A stretch of 64,000 nucleotides of DNA, taken from Drechmeria coniospora (Eukaryota; Ascomycota; Sordariomycetes; Hypocreales; Ophiocordycipitaceae). The position numbers and the translations under genes were made by a program. The notes beneath the pieces were generated by a model. It did not search any database, was not told the DNA's origin, and saw only the letters and a program-made list of their open reading frames with translations. The stretch is taken from contig NC_054389.1 of assembly GCF_001625195.1 (NCBI RefSeq), positions 6,258,520 to 6,322,519 on the forward strand. The letters are read 5' to 3'. Of this stretch, positions 1 to 10,100 are shown one piece after another (position 1 is the stretch's first letter; every line of letters starts with the position of its first letter).

Positions 1-1744
1 AAGAATGAGCTCGCAAATGAACCAATCACACCAGATGCTGGAGAAGTGAGAGCTCAAATAAACTGCGACGATGAGCAGCAAGACCAAGAAAACGAAATGG
101 GCCCAGACGAACCTCCTCCGGACAGAACCACGACCTCTATTGAGGACATTGCTGAACTCGATGAGGAAGCTGCTCTTGACCAAGAGAAATCGGAGACAGT
201 GGATAAGACTGCTCCTGGAAATTCCGAGTCGGAAAAAAAAGAAGTGCCCGCACAGCTTGGTGGCGGGGAGCCAACTTCTGTCTCTGCTAAATATGCGGAA
301 TCAGAGATTCAAGAGCTCACGACCTCTGGTCCGGGGATAGAGATCGAAAAGATACCTATGGACCCTGGCATGGTCGCCGACACCAGTAAAGATGCAGAGC
401 ACACGGAAAACCTCAAAGTCGAAGAAGTGGCAAGCGAGATTTCTCCGGAGGCGAAACCAGATGTTGGAGATAAGGACGCTCAGATAGCACCACCACCTGT
501 TGAAGAAGAAAATCCAGCTGAGACAACGCCAGTGTCAGAGGGGCAGGAAACCGCGACCGCCGAAGCACAACGAGCCGCCGAAGATGACGAGGTAAAGGAT
601 ACCATTGGTTCTATTCCAGTCAAGACAGAGGAGAAGCAAACATATCGGTCAACAAAAGGTGAGAATGACGATACTTTTCATTATTTCTTGGCTTGCTTTA
701 TCAGTATCAATTACAGATATCCTACAACAGTCTCGGGGGTCCAACGATGCACGCGACCGTTCTGATGAAGCGCGTGGTTGGAGCTGTGGGGGGGTTGGGA
801 TCTGTACGGAGGGCCGGGAGGAATCTGTTGCTGACTTGGTCATAGATGGCAGATCCAGGGAGCCCGAAGACTCAAGCAACGACAAGGACAAAGAGCGCCA
901 TCGAAGGCACCGACACTCTCACCACTCCACTTCCCACCCTAGCAGAAACCGTATTGACGAGGGTAAGGAGAGGCGCCGATCGACACATAACTCTCACGAC
1001 TCCCACGGTTCTCATCGTCACCGGATAGACAGTACACACTCCAGTGCCGATATGCCAGCTCCCAGGCGTCACGACAGTGGATATTCCGGAGAGAGCTCCG
1101 GAAGCTCCGGTCGAAGACGTAGGACTAAGGAAGAGCAGGCTGCCCATGAGAGACGAAAGTTGGAGCGAACACTGAAAGATAAAGAGCTACAGCGTCGTGA
1201 GTCCTCCAACAAGGAGAGCAAAGACAAGGAAGCCGAAATCCAGACGGAGCGCGGCCATCGATCGTCACGCCGTCATAGTCACCTGCGCCACTCGCGACCG
1301 GAGCAGCGACAGAGCTCTTCTACCGACCAGAGCCCGACAACGCAGCCTGAGAAGCGATTTTTCGATTTGAGGAATGCAGAGGGTGTCGTCGGGCGCGGTT
1401 CTCCCGCACCAGTTCTCGGCCGTGGAGACGCAGACGGGCAAACACCAGAGTCGCCAAAGGAACATTCGCGTCCAGACATGGCGAAGCGCTCGAGCACCAC
1501 TCACTCCAAGCATAGCTCCACCCGCCAGTCGACCGACCGTACTTCTCGCCCTAGGTCATCCAGGTCTGGAGAAGAGGCTGGGACTGCGGACCATAAGCCC
1601 GCGTCGAAGAAAAGCTCGGGAAGTCCACCAGCGGAGGATGCTGCCCGCCGCGCGAGACATAGTGAACGCAAAAGGGCCAAGGAAGAAGTGAAGAAGCCAG
1701 GTGGCATTCGAAACCTCGTCAAAAGACTGTTTAACTCGGCATAG
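1..1744 (+). CDS. Charged disordered protein, 3' part (5' end outside window)
   Basis: The reading frame is open from base 1, so the gene starts upstream of the window. I place one 58-nt intron at 659-716 (GTGAGA donor, TTACAG acceptor). It moves the acidic first part (E/D/P/T-rich, about 219 residues here) into the frame that ends with TAG at 1744. The second part is rich in R, S, H, K and D, with many RHRH/SRRH-like runs, and ends in a short basic-hydrophobic tail (NLVKRLFNSA). I see no catalytic motif, membrane segment or recognisable domain. The composition, acidic then Arg/Ser-rich, suggests an intrinsically disordered scaffold or nuclear protein, but that is inference. The function is unknown. 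Both parts show normal codon use for this window, so it is probably a real gene and not two chance ORFs. Confidence 0.7.
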
Positions 1745-2283
1745 TATGCTGGCGAATGTTATTATTTCATGTTCGTTGCCTTACTCCTATGGGGGGTTAT
1801 GACGTGATGTGTGCAGGCTGGAAGCTCGCGATGTGTCCGAGGGTCCACTCGAGAAGTCGGATCGGCCTGTCATACTATCTGATTTGGCACCTTCCTTCAT
1901 TCCAATTTTTTGCAATTTTGCATGGCCAAGTTTGTTGACATGACTTTATCGAGTTGTTTGAAGGCTAAATTTTTCCCGACAGGAAGTGTTCTGATGCTTG
2001 GTTGCAGAACGAATAGTGTGTACAACACGGCAAGGTTGAAGCATATACAAATTGATACACCGATTACGAAGAATCGATCAGGGGATGCCCCAAGCTATTG
2101 ACTTCAAATTCTATGGTACTGTTGGTGTAAGACTCAACGATAAGTATAAACAACCAGCGCGAAACGTCCTCTATCGTTTCAACATTTCCCATTCCTTGTG
2201 GAATATGCCCATCACGCAGGTTGACATGTGGGAGTGATTTTCCATAGAACGTCGAAATAAGAGGTCAGGCTTCCGGGGAAATT
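1745..2283. other. Intergenic, convergent 3' ends
   Basis: This 539-bp stretch separates the end of the partial gene from the 3' end of the small secreted protein gene. It is less GC-rich than its neighbours. Three short ORFs (60-63 codons) have no start context or composition that supports coding. It probably holds the two 3' UTRs. Confidence 0.5.
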
Positions 2284-2615
2284 TTACATCTTGTTGCAGT
2301 TGAAGTGCTTGCGGTTAAGGACGCGGCCCTGGTGGCTCAGAGGTTAGATATTATTGTCGAAGCTCGCTATTTCTTCGAATAGCAACTCACCACCTTGCCG
2401 CCTTTGTCGCAGCAAAAGACACTACCTCGGCAGTGCTGGTTTCCTCCAGCGACACCGCCGCGATGAATGTTAAGGATGTGTAGTCCTTTGTCACAGCAGT
2501 ATTCCTGGCGGCTGCATCGGGTCTCGTGATTTCCACCACGACCGTGGTTGTCATTTCCGGGCATTGCCAGACCAGCGGCCGCGAGAGCAAGGATGGTGAT
2601 AGCAGAGTACTTCAT
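2284..2615 (-). CDS. Small secreted cysteine-rich protein, hydrophobin-like
   Basis: The protein opens with a clear signal peptide (MKYSAITILALAAAGLAM). An unspliced reading gives 82 residues, stopping at 2367. I prefer a spliced model with a 62-nt intron at 2329-2390 (GTGAGT donor, CTAAC branch point, CCAG acceptor), which gives 89 residues and a stop at 2284-2286. Mature cysteines follow C-x5-CC-x18-C-x5-CC-x13-C. The two C-x5-CC blocks are the spacing of class I hydrophobins, which coat spores and hyphae with amphipathic films. Hydrophobins have eight cysteines; this has seven, lacking the lone one expected between the two blocks. It is also short and poor in hydrophobic residues, so it may be a hydrophobin relative or an unrelated small secreted protein. 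A TATA-like box lies about 120 bp upstream. Confidence 0.65.
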
Positions 2616-2734
2616 AGTGAAAGAGTAAATGGGAACTTTTGAGCGATGGTATTCAAGTAAAGGATAGATGCTGACGAGTGAGATAGATGCTGTGCGAGAA
2701 GATACAGACGACTTTCAACGAGGTTGAAGCATGC

Positions 2735-2741
2735 TTATATA
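2735..2741 (-). promoter_or_regulatory. TATA-like box
   Basis: The minus strand reads TATATAA here, 120 bp upstream of the ATG at 2615 of the small secreted protein gene. Strongly expressed fungal secreted-protein genes often have a TATA element. No transcript start is visible, so this is position and sequence only. Confidence 0.4.
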
Positions 2742-3862
2742 CCTCGTTGGAGGCTGCTTCCCGATGCTATGCCAAGTTGGCAAAAGAAATGCGCGGCATG
2801 AGGCTCCGTGATGCGTACATTTTTTTCTCTATTACCGGGTATACCAAGTCGTTTGGTGACCAGGTCGGCCCTGATGATAGCTTTGATTGTTCTCGCCGAG
2901 ACCTGTCCCGTCGTTTGTTTGCCTACGTCCGCAACAGCGGTCTCACAAGACTTGGCATACATCCGTTATTTCCGGTGGCGGGCGAGAAGCGGCGAGGCTG
3001 AGCAACAGCAGTCTCAATAGCCAGATTCGCAACCCAGGATTCTACGCCGTCCACGCCGGTTGACAGGGAACATGGGATGCTCCACGACCGTTGGTCGTGA
3101 TTACATCACCACGGCTTCCGGGGCGTCCTCAACCAAGCCTGACAGGAGATGCAACGCTGCGTGACGCGGCAACGCATTGACGATGGCGGATAGGAAAGGG
3201 AGTATCTGGCCAAACGCGCGTCGACAAGGTTACTCGTACGACTAGCAGATAGAAAAAACAATGACTTGGTGGAACCTTTGGCATACAGTGACAAGCCTGT
3301 TTCACCATCCGGCAACTGCTCCCGACATGTAGGACACGATTGATGGCCGTCACGGGCTGGACGGAACAGCGGTGCCGAGTCCAAGCAAGGGTTGGGCAAA
3401 ATGGAGCATGAGGCATGTCATGACGATGGCTGGTTAGTACGGAGGACTCTGGTAGATGTACGGTACTTACAACTACATTAAGTAATTAGGTAATATTAGC
3501 CCATCAACATGTCTTCCATCGGATACGAGTCACGTGTCACGAAGGACGTTGGTCCGGCAAATTATCGGACGGAGACGGCGATTAGGTTGATCCGATACAG
3601 CCCTAATTTCCAGCCCGAACTTGTGCACGTACTAGCAGAAATTTGCTTGCTGGTGGGAAATCGAGTTATGTTAGAGCAGAGTGCAGTGCGATGGTTTATC
3701 GATAGGCCAGCAGCACACCCCCAGTAGCATTTCAGGGAACGAAGGTATTTTCTGAACCTTTCCACATCACATATCCACCTCGACCAAGACGCAGGATTCG
3801 ACCTCTTTGCGCTCTACATACTTCCCCTCCAAATTACATTCTTTTCACGGAATTCAGTCGCA
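2742..3862. promoter_or_regulatory. Intergenic, upstream of eL22 and of the secreted protein gene
   Basis: The two genes diverge from this region, so it must hold both promoters. Overlapping ORFs of 60-104 codons on both strands look like chance. An octamer AGCCCTAA at 3599-3606 matches the Tbf1 binding consensus and is listed separately. Confidence 0.5.
3599..3606 (+). promoter_or_regulatory. Candidate Tbf1 site (ARCCCTAA) in eL22 promoter
   Basis: AGCCCTAA lies 257 bp upstream of the eL22 start codon. Tbf1 recognises ARCCCTAA and controls ribosomal-protein genes in several ascomycetes. The same octamer occurs between uL16 and eL30 at 56635-56642. The match is seen directly; binding is inferred. 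Confidence 0.4.
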
Positions 3863-4472
3863 ATGGCTCCTCAGGCAGTATGTTCATGACACCGCTTTGC
3901 TGTCGGCGTCGCCAATATGGCGCCTGGAAACGTGCAGTAGGCTAAGTCGTGATGTGGTAGCAGCAGAAGAAGTCGGGCAAGGTCCAGAAGCAGACCAAGA
4001 AGGTACGATTTTCATCCTGAAAATGATGCCATGGGTGGATGCCATGGATGGGAGAAGAAATATCAGGTCCGCTAACGCTGACGTGCCGCAGTTCATCATC
4101 AACGCTCAGCAGCCCGCTAGCGACAAGATCTTCGACGTCTCCGCCTTCGAGAAGTTCCTCCAGGACCGAATCAAGGTCGAGGGCCGCACCAACAACCTGG
4201 GCGATGATATCATCATCAAGCAGGCTGGTGAGGGCAAGATCGAGATCACTGCCCACAACGACCTGTCCGGCCGCTACCTCAAGTACCTGTATGTTGCAGT
4301 TGGGACTCGTTCGGGTAAACGTAGTACTGACGCGCATGGCTGTAGGACGAAGAAATTCCTTAAGAAGCAGCAGCTCCGCGACTGGCTCCGTGTCGTCTCC
4401 ACCTCTCGCGGCGTGTACGAGCTCAAGTTCTTCAACGTCGTCAACGACGAGGCCGAGGAGGACGACGAGTAA
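3863..4472 (+). CDS. rpl22: 60S ribosomal protein eL22
   Basis: There are four exons: 3863-3877, 3961 (or 3964)-4002, 4092-4288 and 4346-4472, giving 126 (or 125) residues. The first exon is only five codons (MAPQA). The conserved core is clear: ASDKIFDVSAFEKFLQDRIK, then GRTNNLGDD, then SGRYLKYLTKKFLKK across the third intron, then LRDWLRVVSTSRGVYELKFF, and an acidic tail. The protein binds rRNA in the large subunit. Introns are 80-90, 89 and 57 nt with GTATGT, GTACGA and GTATGT donors. The first acceptor is a TAGCAG tandem, so one Gln codon may be present or absent. The gene runs convergent to the mitochondrial carrier. Family assignment is certain; only the exon 2 boundary is open. Confidence 0.97.
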
Positions 4473-4778
4473 ACTGGCCGTTTGCTACTTCACTGCAGCA
4501 GCGGTCGGTTGGGCTCGAGCCAACGCAGGACGGTGGATTCCGCGGAATAGTCGGGTTATCATGACGTCGGTCACAGGATGACGGATGCTACCTTGCTACA
4601 AGAAATATACCACGACCACTTGGGGAGATGACCGTCTCTGCATTCGACCGCTAGCCTTGGATGCAGGCAACTGGTACCTGTGATGTGATTGCTGCGTGGG
4701 GAATGAATGAAATGAACATGTCGCTTGCATCCATGACACGCTCCGGCTGTTGATACAAGACGCTGGCAGAGGTCCGAG
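4473..4778. other. Convergent 3' intergenic
   Basis: 306 bp lie between the stop codons of eL22 and the mitochondrial carrier. They probably hold both 3' UTRs. I see no ORF, structured RNA or repeat. Confidence 0.6.
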
Positions 4779-5958
4779 TCAGGGCAACGTTCTCATGACA
4801 CCCTCAAAGGCCACGAGAGCGACAGCGTTGGCGGGAAAGGCTCGCAGGAAGCAAGGCAGAAAGCCCCTCCAGTAGCCCTTCCAGCCATTCTCCTTGTAGA
4901 CGGCGACGGCAGCGTCCTTCCAGCGGGCGTACTTCCTTTGGCCGTCAGCCAAGGGCCCGCCTAGTGGGTCGGTCATGATGCGTTGCTTGACGAGATCACT
5001 CGGGTAACTCGTCAGCCAGAAGACCTGGGCGCTCAGGCCGCCGGCCCAGAAGTTGATGGCGGGCGCCGAGAGTTCGGTGTTGCGTCGCAGGAGGCGGGAG
5101 AGGACGTCGTAGCTGCTCCACCAGAAGAAGAAGAATGCGCGGAAGAGGAGAGTGGCGCCGAGCCCGTGGTAGATGCCGCGGACGCCGTGGTGTGTGTAGA
5201 TCTTGGCCACGCAGTCGAGCGGACCGGAGTAGAGGCGCTGCGACTTGACAGCGGCGTACTGGATCTGCAGACGCGCCTTGATGTGCTCGACTGGCGCAGC
5301 GATGAAGCTGACGGTTGCGCCGGCGAGCACGCCGGCAAGGCCGTGACCAAGAGGCGGGAGATGCGACAGAAGGGGAGAAGAAATTGGAGTCGCCGAGGTT
5401 GGTGACGAGGTTGATGATGAGGGCGTCGATGGGGAAGACACATCAGTGGTGGCGGACATGGCCAGCAGTGCCCGGAAGCCGAAGCCCGTGGTCCCATCGC
5501 CGGCGCCGGGCACCCATGAGGTCACGCCAAAGACATGCTGGGCCATGAGGCGCCTGTAGACGGTCAGGGAACCCAGCATGACAGAGTCCATGACCATCCA
5601 GCCAACGAGGGGTGGCGTGGCACCCTTGTAGAGGCCCCGGATGCCCTCGCCGCGCACCGTCTGGACGACGCACTGCAGCGGACCTGCGAAGCGTGCCGCC
5701 TCGGTCGTCTGGAGCCGCACCTTGATGGTATCGAACGGGTGTCCCACTGTCGTCGGACCCGGCGGTTCCCTCCTTCGTCAGTCACGACAGCCAGGTATGA
5801 AGGGGCGCTTCGGTCCCGCTCAACGCACCTGACAGCTTCGCGACACCGCTGAAGACGCCAGCCACGAAGCCCCTGTAGTCGCTTCGCCGCTTCTGGGGCG
5901 GTTGCTGCTTCTGCCCATCGGCCTCTGGCCGCAACGATGGCGGCGGCAACCGTGACAT
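4779..5958 (-). CDS. Mitochondrial carrier family (SLC25) transporter
   Basis: There are two exons, 5958-5829 and 5746-4779, with an 82-nt intron (GTGCGT donor) that joins FSGVAKLS to VGHPFDTIKVRLQ; 365 residues. All three tandem repeats carry the carrier signature PX[DE]XX[KR]: HPFDTIKVRLQ, APVEHIKARLQ and YPSDLVKQRIM. The family exchanges metabolites across the inner mitochondrial membrane. The first repeat motif and the FVAGVFSGVAKL start resemble the carnitine/acylcarnitine and Ymc-type subgroup, but substrate cannot be set from the sequence. The protein is longer than the usual 300 residues because of a Ser/Thr/Pro-rich insertion between repeats one and two (about nucleotides 5355-5455), with no good splice sites around it. 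The start ATG at 5958 is the first close to the conserved core. Confidence 0.9.
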
Positions 5959-7198
5959 TACGGGCGAAAATGACGGAGACGATCGATTCTCCCGCGCCCG
6001 TTGTCGAGCAGGCCGGTTCCGAGCTGAGTGCACTCACGATGCGTTACCTTATGGCTCCATCGAATGAGCCGCGCAGTCGACCCAAATCCCCAATTGCTCC
6101 TCTGTCCCCCTCCCTCACTCGTTCTCTGACGGCTGGGAACGGCGATTTCTTTGTCCCTTGGGAGCACAGCAAGGGAAGACGGAAACCGATAGGGCAAACG
6201 GCGACGATGGAGGAAGGTTGGACGTCGTTTACAGCCTGCGGCGGAGCAAATTTCGCTGCGACATCGGCCACCCTCCTGGCCTTCCTGTGGCGCCAAGCCG
6301 GAGCTCAGCGCTCGCGCTGTCTGACTGGCAAGTGCTGTACTCCGTACCTCCAAAGCTCCTTCCCCACTGTCCCAACATGTTCCTGCCCAGGTAAGACAGC
6401 AGTGGAAGCACGAGGCAAGGCAAGCGCGGCAGTCGGACAGTCGGCCAGACAGTCAGTCGGCGAGATGCATGCCTTGAAAGAGCGTCTTCAACCCCCCCCC
6501 CCTACAGCGCATGCGGTGCACACGGCGAACCAACACAAATGAGCTTCGTTGACTGCGAGTAAGTGTAGGGTATGCAGGCAAGTACAGGTAAGTAAGTACT
6601 GTACGTCTTTGTAAGTACGCCCACACTAACTGTTGCCTATGCTAGGGTGCAGATGGAACAAAATCACACAATCACGCAATCAACTCGCATGCCTCGTGGC
6701 ACACGCCCCATGTTCGCCACCTCGTCAGCTTCTTCTTCGCCACAGCATCTCATCCATTCGCTGCCTGTCTGACTGCCTGCTGCCTTGCCTCTTGTGATCA
6801 ATCTTGCCAGCCCGCTCTGGCCAAGGCCTTCCATTGAATGCTTCGCTCTAGAACCAAATGGCCAGCCGTCGTTTCATCATAAAGAATATGAGCAAATCAT
6901 GAGCTAGATAAACATGTACGGGCACCGCATCCGCTGCCGTTGCCATCCCTCGCCTTGCGCGCCGCCACAGCCTGCGTGCGTGGTCAAATGTGCATTACAA
7001 TTATATACCGTCACGACAAGCCTGCACTGTCATGTCTTGCGGTGCTCAGCTGAGCTCCCCCCTCCCCCGCCCCCTCCCCTTTGTCGAGAGGGAGAATGAA
7101 GGGGTAGCATCTGTGGTTGAGGCTGCCATGTTCGTCATCGCTGCCTGTTGCTCCTTCGTTCGTCTGAGCTCGCCAAACGGTCATCCACACCGTCCGTC
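5959..7198. other. Intergenic 1.2 kb, carrier promoter and 3' flank of giant gene
   Basis: The stretch lies between the carrier start and the stop of the next minus-strand gene. It contains an 11-bp C run (6492-6502) and a small patch of GTAC/GTAAGTA words at about 6545-6620. Overlapping ORFs up to 201 codons on both strands have Arg/Ser/Pro-rich, shadow-like composition. I see no gene. Confidence 0.5.
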
Positions 7199-10100
7199 TC
7201 ACCGACAGGTGTCGGCCTCCTCGCTGGCAAAGGTGCCAAACGTGTCTATGCCCGACGTCAGTCCACGCTCTGCCCAAGACACGCCGTCGACGGAACGCAT
7301 ACCTCGCTTTCGACGCCTCTCGTCGCGCACCGCTTCATCCTCAGGGCTCTTCGGCGTCATCGCCCGAGGTCCTGTGGGCCTGCGTGTTGGTACCCCGAGC
7401 GCCGCGCTCAGGTTCCGGTTGTCCATCTTGGGACTGCCGCCTGAGTGATGGCTGAGATGGGTTGCCGTGAGGGTCCCGTATCCGCTCTCCGAACTCTGCT
7501 GCGGCCCCGGGCTCGTCTCGTTCAATTTCGACATCCGGCTCGACTTGGCCGTGTTTTGCGTTCCGGGGCTCTCGAACGGCTCCTTGGGGGGTCTCGGCGG
7601 CGCCGGCGACGAATTCCAGTCCTGCCCCTCAGCCCCCGCCGCCGATGACGTGTTGCCGAACCTGTTGCCGTTTGCCGGCAGCCGATGGAGGCTCGTCGCC
7701 GATCCGGCCCATTCCGTCGACCGCGGCGTCATTGGGTTGCCGTTGTATTCCTGCGCAGACGTCTCGAGCGCCGTTCGGAACCGTTCCGTCTGTCCCGGCC
7801 TCGGCTGGGGATGGTGCAAGTTCACCGAGTTTCGGTGAGCCTTGTACTTGGCCTCGTCCGGCGTCGTGCACGAGCCGGGGAGAGAGCTTTGCTCGTCTCG
7901 CGACTGACCCTGGACCTGGACCTGGGGCGTCAGGTTTTGGTCCGAGAACCCCGTGTGAAGCTTGTCGTCGTACGCGTCGTGACGATAGTGGTCCTCGTAT
8001 GAGGCCAGGCTGGAGCCGGAGCGAGACGGTGGCTGGAAGTCGTCATACCTGTTGCCGTGCTTCTTCCCGCTGCCGCGAAGAATCCGTCCGACACTCGACG
8101 TCGTCGTTTCCGACCAGCGCGAGATCTTGGGCAGCCATCCGGAGGAGCTGCCCGACTTGTGCTTCTTGCCTTTTTCCGTTCGCGGTGTGTTCTCTGCGCT
8201 CAGAGGCTGCTGTTCCATCACGTCGCCCAGCTGGGGCGGCGTTTCGGGTGGCACCGAGCTCCCCCGCCGGCCGCCATCTGCTTGACTGGGCGCCAGCAAG
8301 TTTGTCTTGGTCCTCTCAGCCAACGGGCTCGTGTCTTTGTAGCCATTTTCTTCTTCCTTTTCCTCGACCGTGCTGATTCGATGACTGGAGACTCTGCGTT
8401 CGCCCGCAAACGGCGGGACCAATCCCCGAGCCTGCGAGCCAGCTAGGTGCCCCGACTGCCCGGCGTTTAAGTTGCCTTCGCGCTCGAATTGGGAACCCGA
8501 CTGCAAGTTATCGTACGACTGGCCGGCAGACATTGGACGGGCCGTCTGCGTTTTGAGGACGTCCACTTCGCCCAGCAGCTGCATCAGCATGTCTTCGATA
8601 CGCGTCAGGTCGTTCGTGCCCTTAGCACTGAGGCCCTGCAGCGCTCTTCGCCAGAGGTTTTTCTTCTTCGCCGCGTCGTCAATCGTGCCGGCCAGAGAAG
8701 TGCTCTGCAGAGAGCGGGATGCTGCTCCGGGATACGGCCGTGGTCCGTTGATGCACTTTTGAAGCTTCTCCGTATTCTCAACGTTGGCGAAGATGACATC
8801 GTCGCCAGTATCTTGCACGAACTCCTTCATCTCTCGGAACGAGTTGCGCATCTCCAGGGCGGCGTTCATGAGCAACGCAACAATCTCCGTGTCTCGGGCG
8901 CTTCTCTGTGCATCGCGGACCATGAGCTGCGCATGGTTAGCATGGCGTTTTTCTTCCTCACCTGTGCTTCTTCTGCCAGACTTACATGCTGCATCAATGC
9001 CACGATATCTTTGTTCTCAATCCGCTCAATGCCTGCCCCTGTGGCCGAGTCATAGAGCGGCGAGGCTACACCTTGGGACATCCCGCTCAGACGGCGCACG
9101 GGGCCTGGCGTCGTGTAGAACGGGTCGTCGTCGCCAGCGAGACCCCCCTCACCATCATACACGGCGGCCTTGCCGATCGCTTCAGCGTCTGGTGTTCGGT
9201 TAGGCCCATTGGAAATGTAGCCCTCGTCGTACTTTTGGCCAAAACCGGGGCTGCCTGTATGGAAAGGAGCATCTATCCCGCGAGCGCCGAGAAGATCGTG
9301 ATTCAAATCCGGGCTCACAATCGGGCTGGCATCTTCGTATGGATTGGTGATGAGCGTGTCCCGCTTGCGTTCCTCCGAGGTCCTACCCCATTCGTCATGA
9401 TCCAGATTTCGAGTCGCAGCCATGTGGGCGGCCGCTTCGCCGACACCGACGCCTCCAACCTGGCCACGAACCCCCTGGTCGTATCCGCCAATGTCTCGCT
9501 GCGTCGGTGTTGCTCGCCCGGACCAATCGGGCTCATCATAGTAATCGTCGACGGGCTCCTCCAATGCCGACGGGTTGGTGGGCAAATCGTCAGCGACGTA
9601 TCCGACTTCCGGCATCGGGTTCGTCAAGTCCGGAAGTCCGCTGGCCCCCAGCGTTGGTTGATCGTTGAAGTCGAGCCTGTCCACGCTGTGGGAGGGGGTG
9701 TTGCGAGGTTCCCAGCCATGCATGTCGGTCCGCTCCTTGAATGACCTGTTTCGTGACACCCCAGCGGGCTGCCATGCCTCGTCTGCGCCGCCCTCGACGG
9801 CTGCTTGCTTTCGTCCTTGAGCAGCTTTCAAAGCGGCGGCGGCGGCGCCAACAGCCCCGGCTGTGATGGCGGCCTCGGAGGCGGTTGGGGAGTGTCGGCA
9901 TTTGGCGCGAGCCATCTTTCGACCGTACTCGTCAATCTCGTATTCAGAATAATCTTGCGATTGTTCTTGAGACCTGGATCCAGGAGTCGCATGCCTCTCT
10001 TCTGCCATTTCCCGACAAACTTCAACAGACATTTTCCCCGGGCTATCGTCTCTGCTGCTATGCGCCTTGGACTGCTGTTCCTCGAACGACAAAGTCGAGT

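Noticed and set aside
8927..8961. A 35-nt intron (GTGAGG donor) in the giant disordered gene
   Set aside because: It keeps frame but is below the usual fungal minimum. The 59-nt intron from the GTAAGT donor at 8985 also keeps frame and has a stronger donor.
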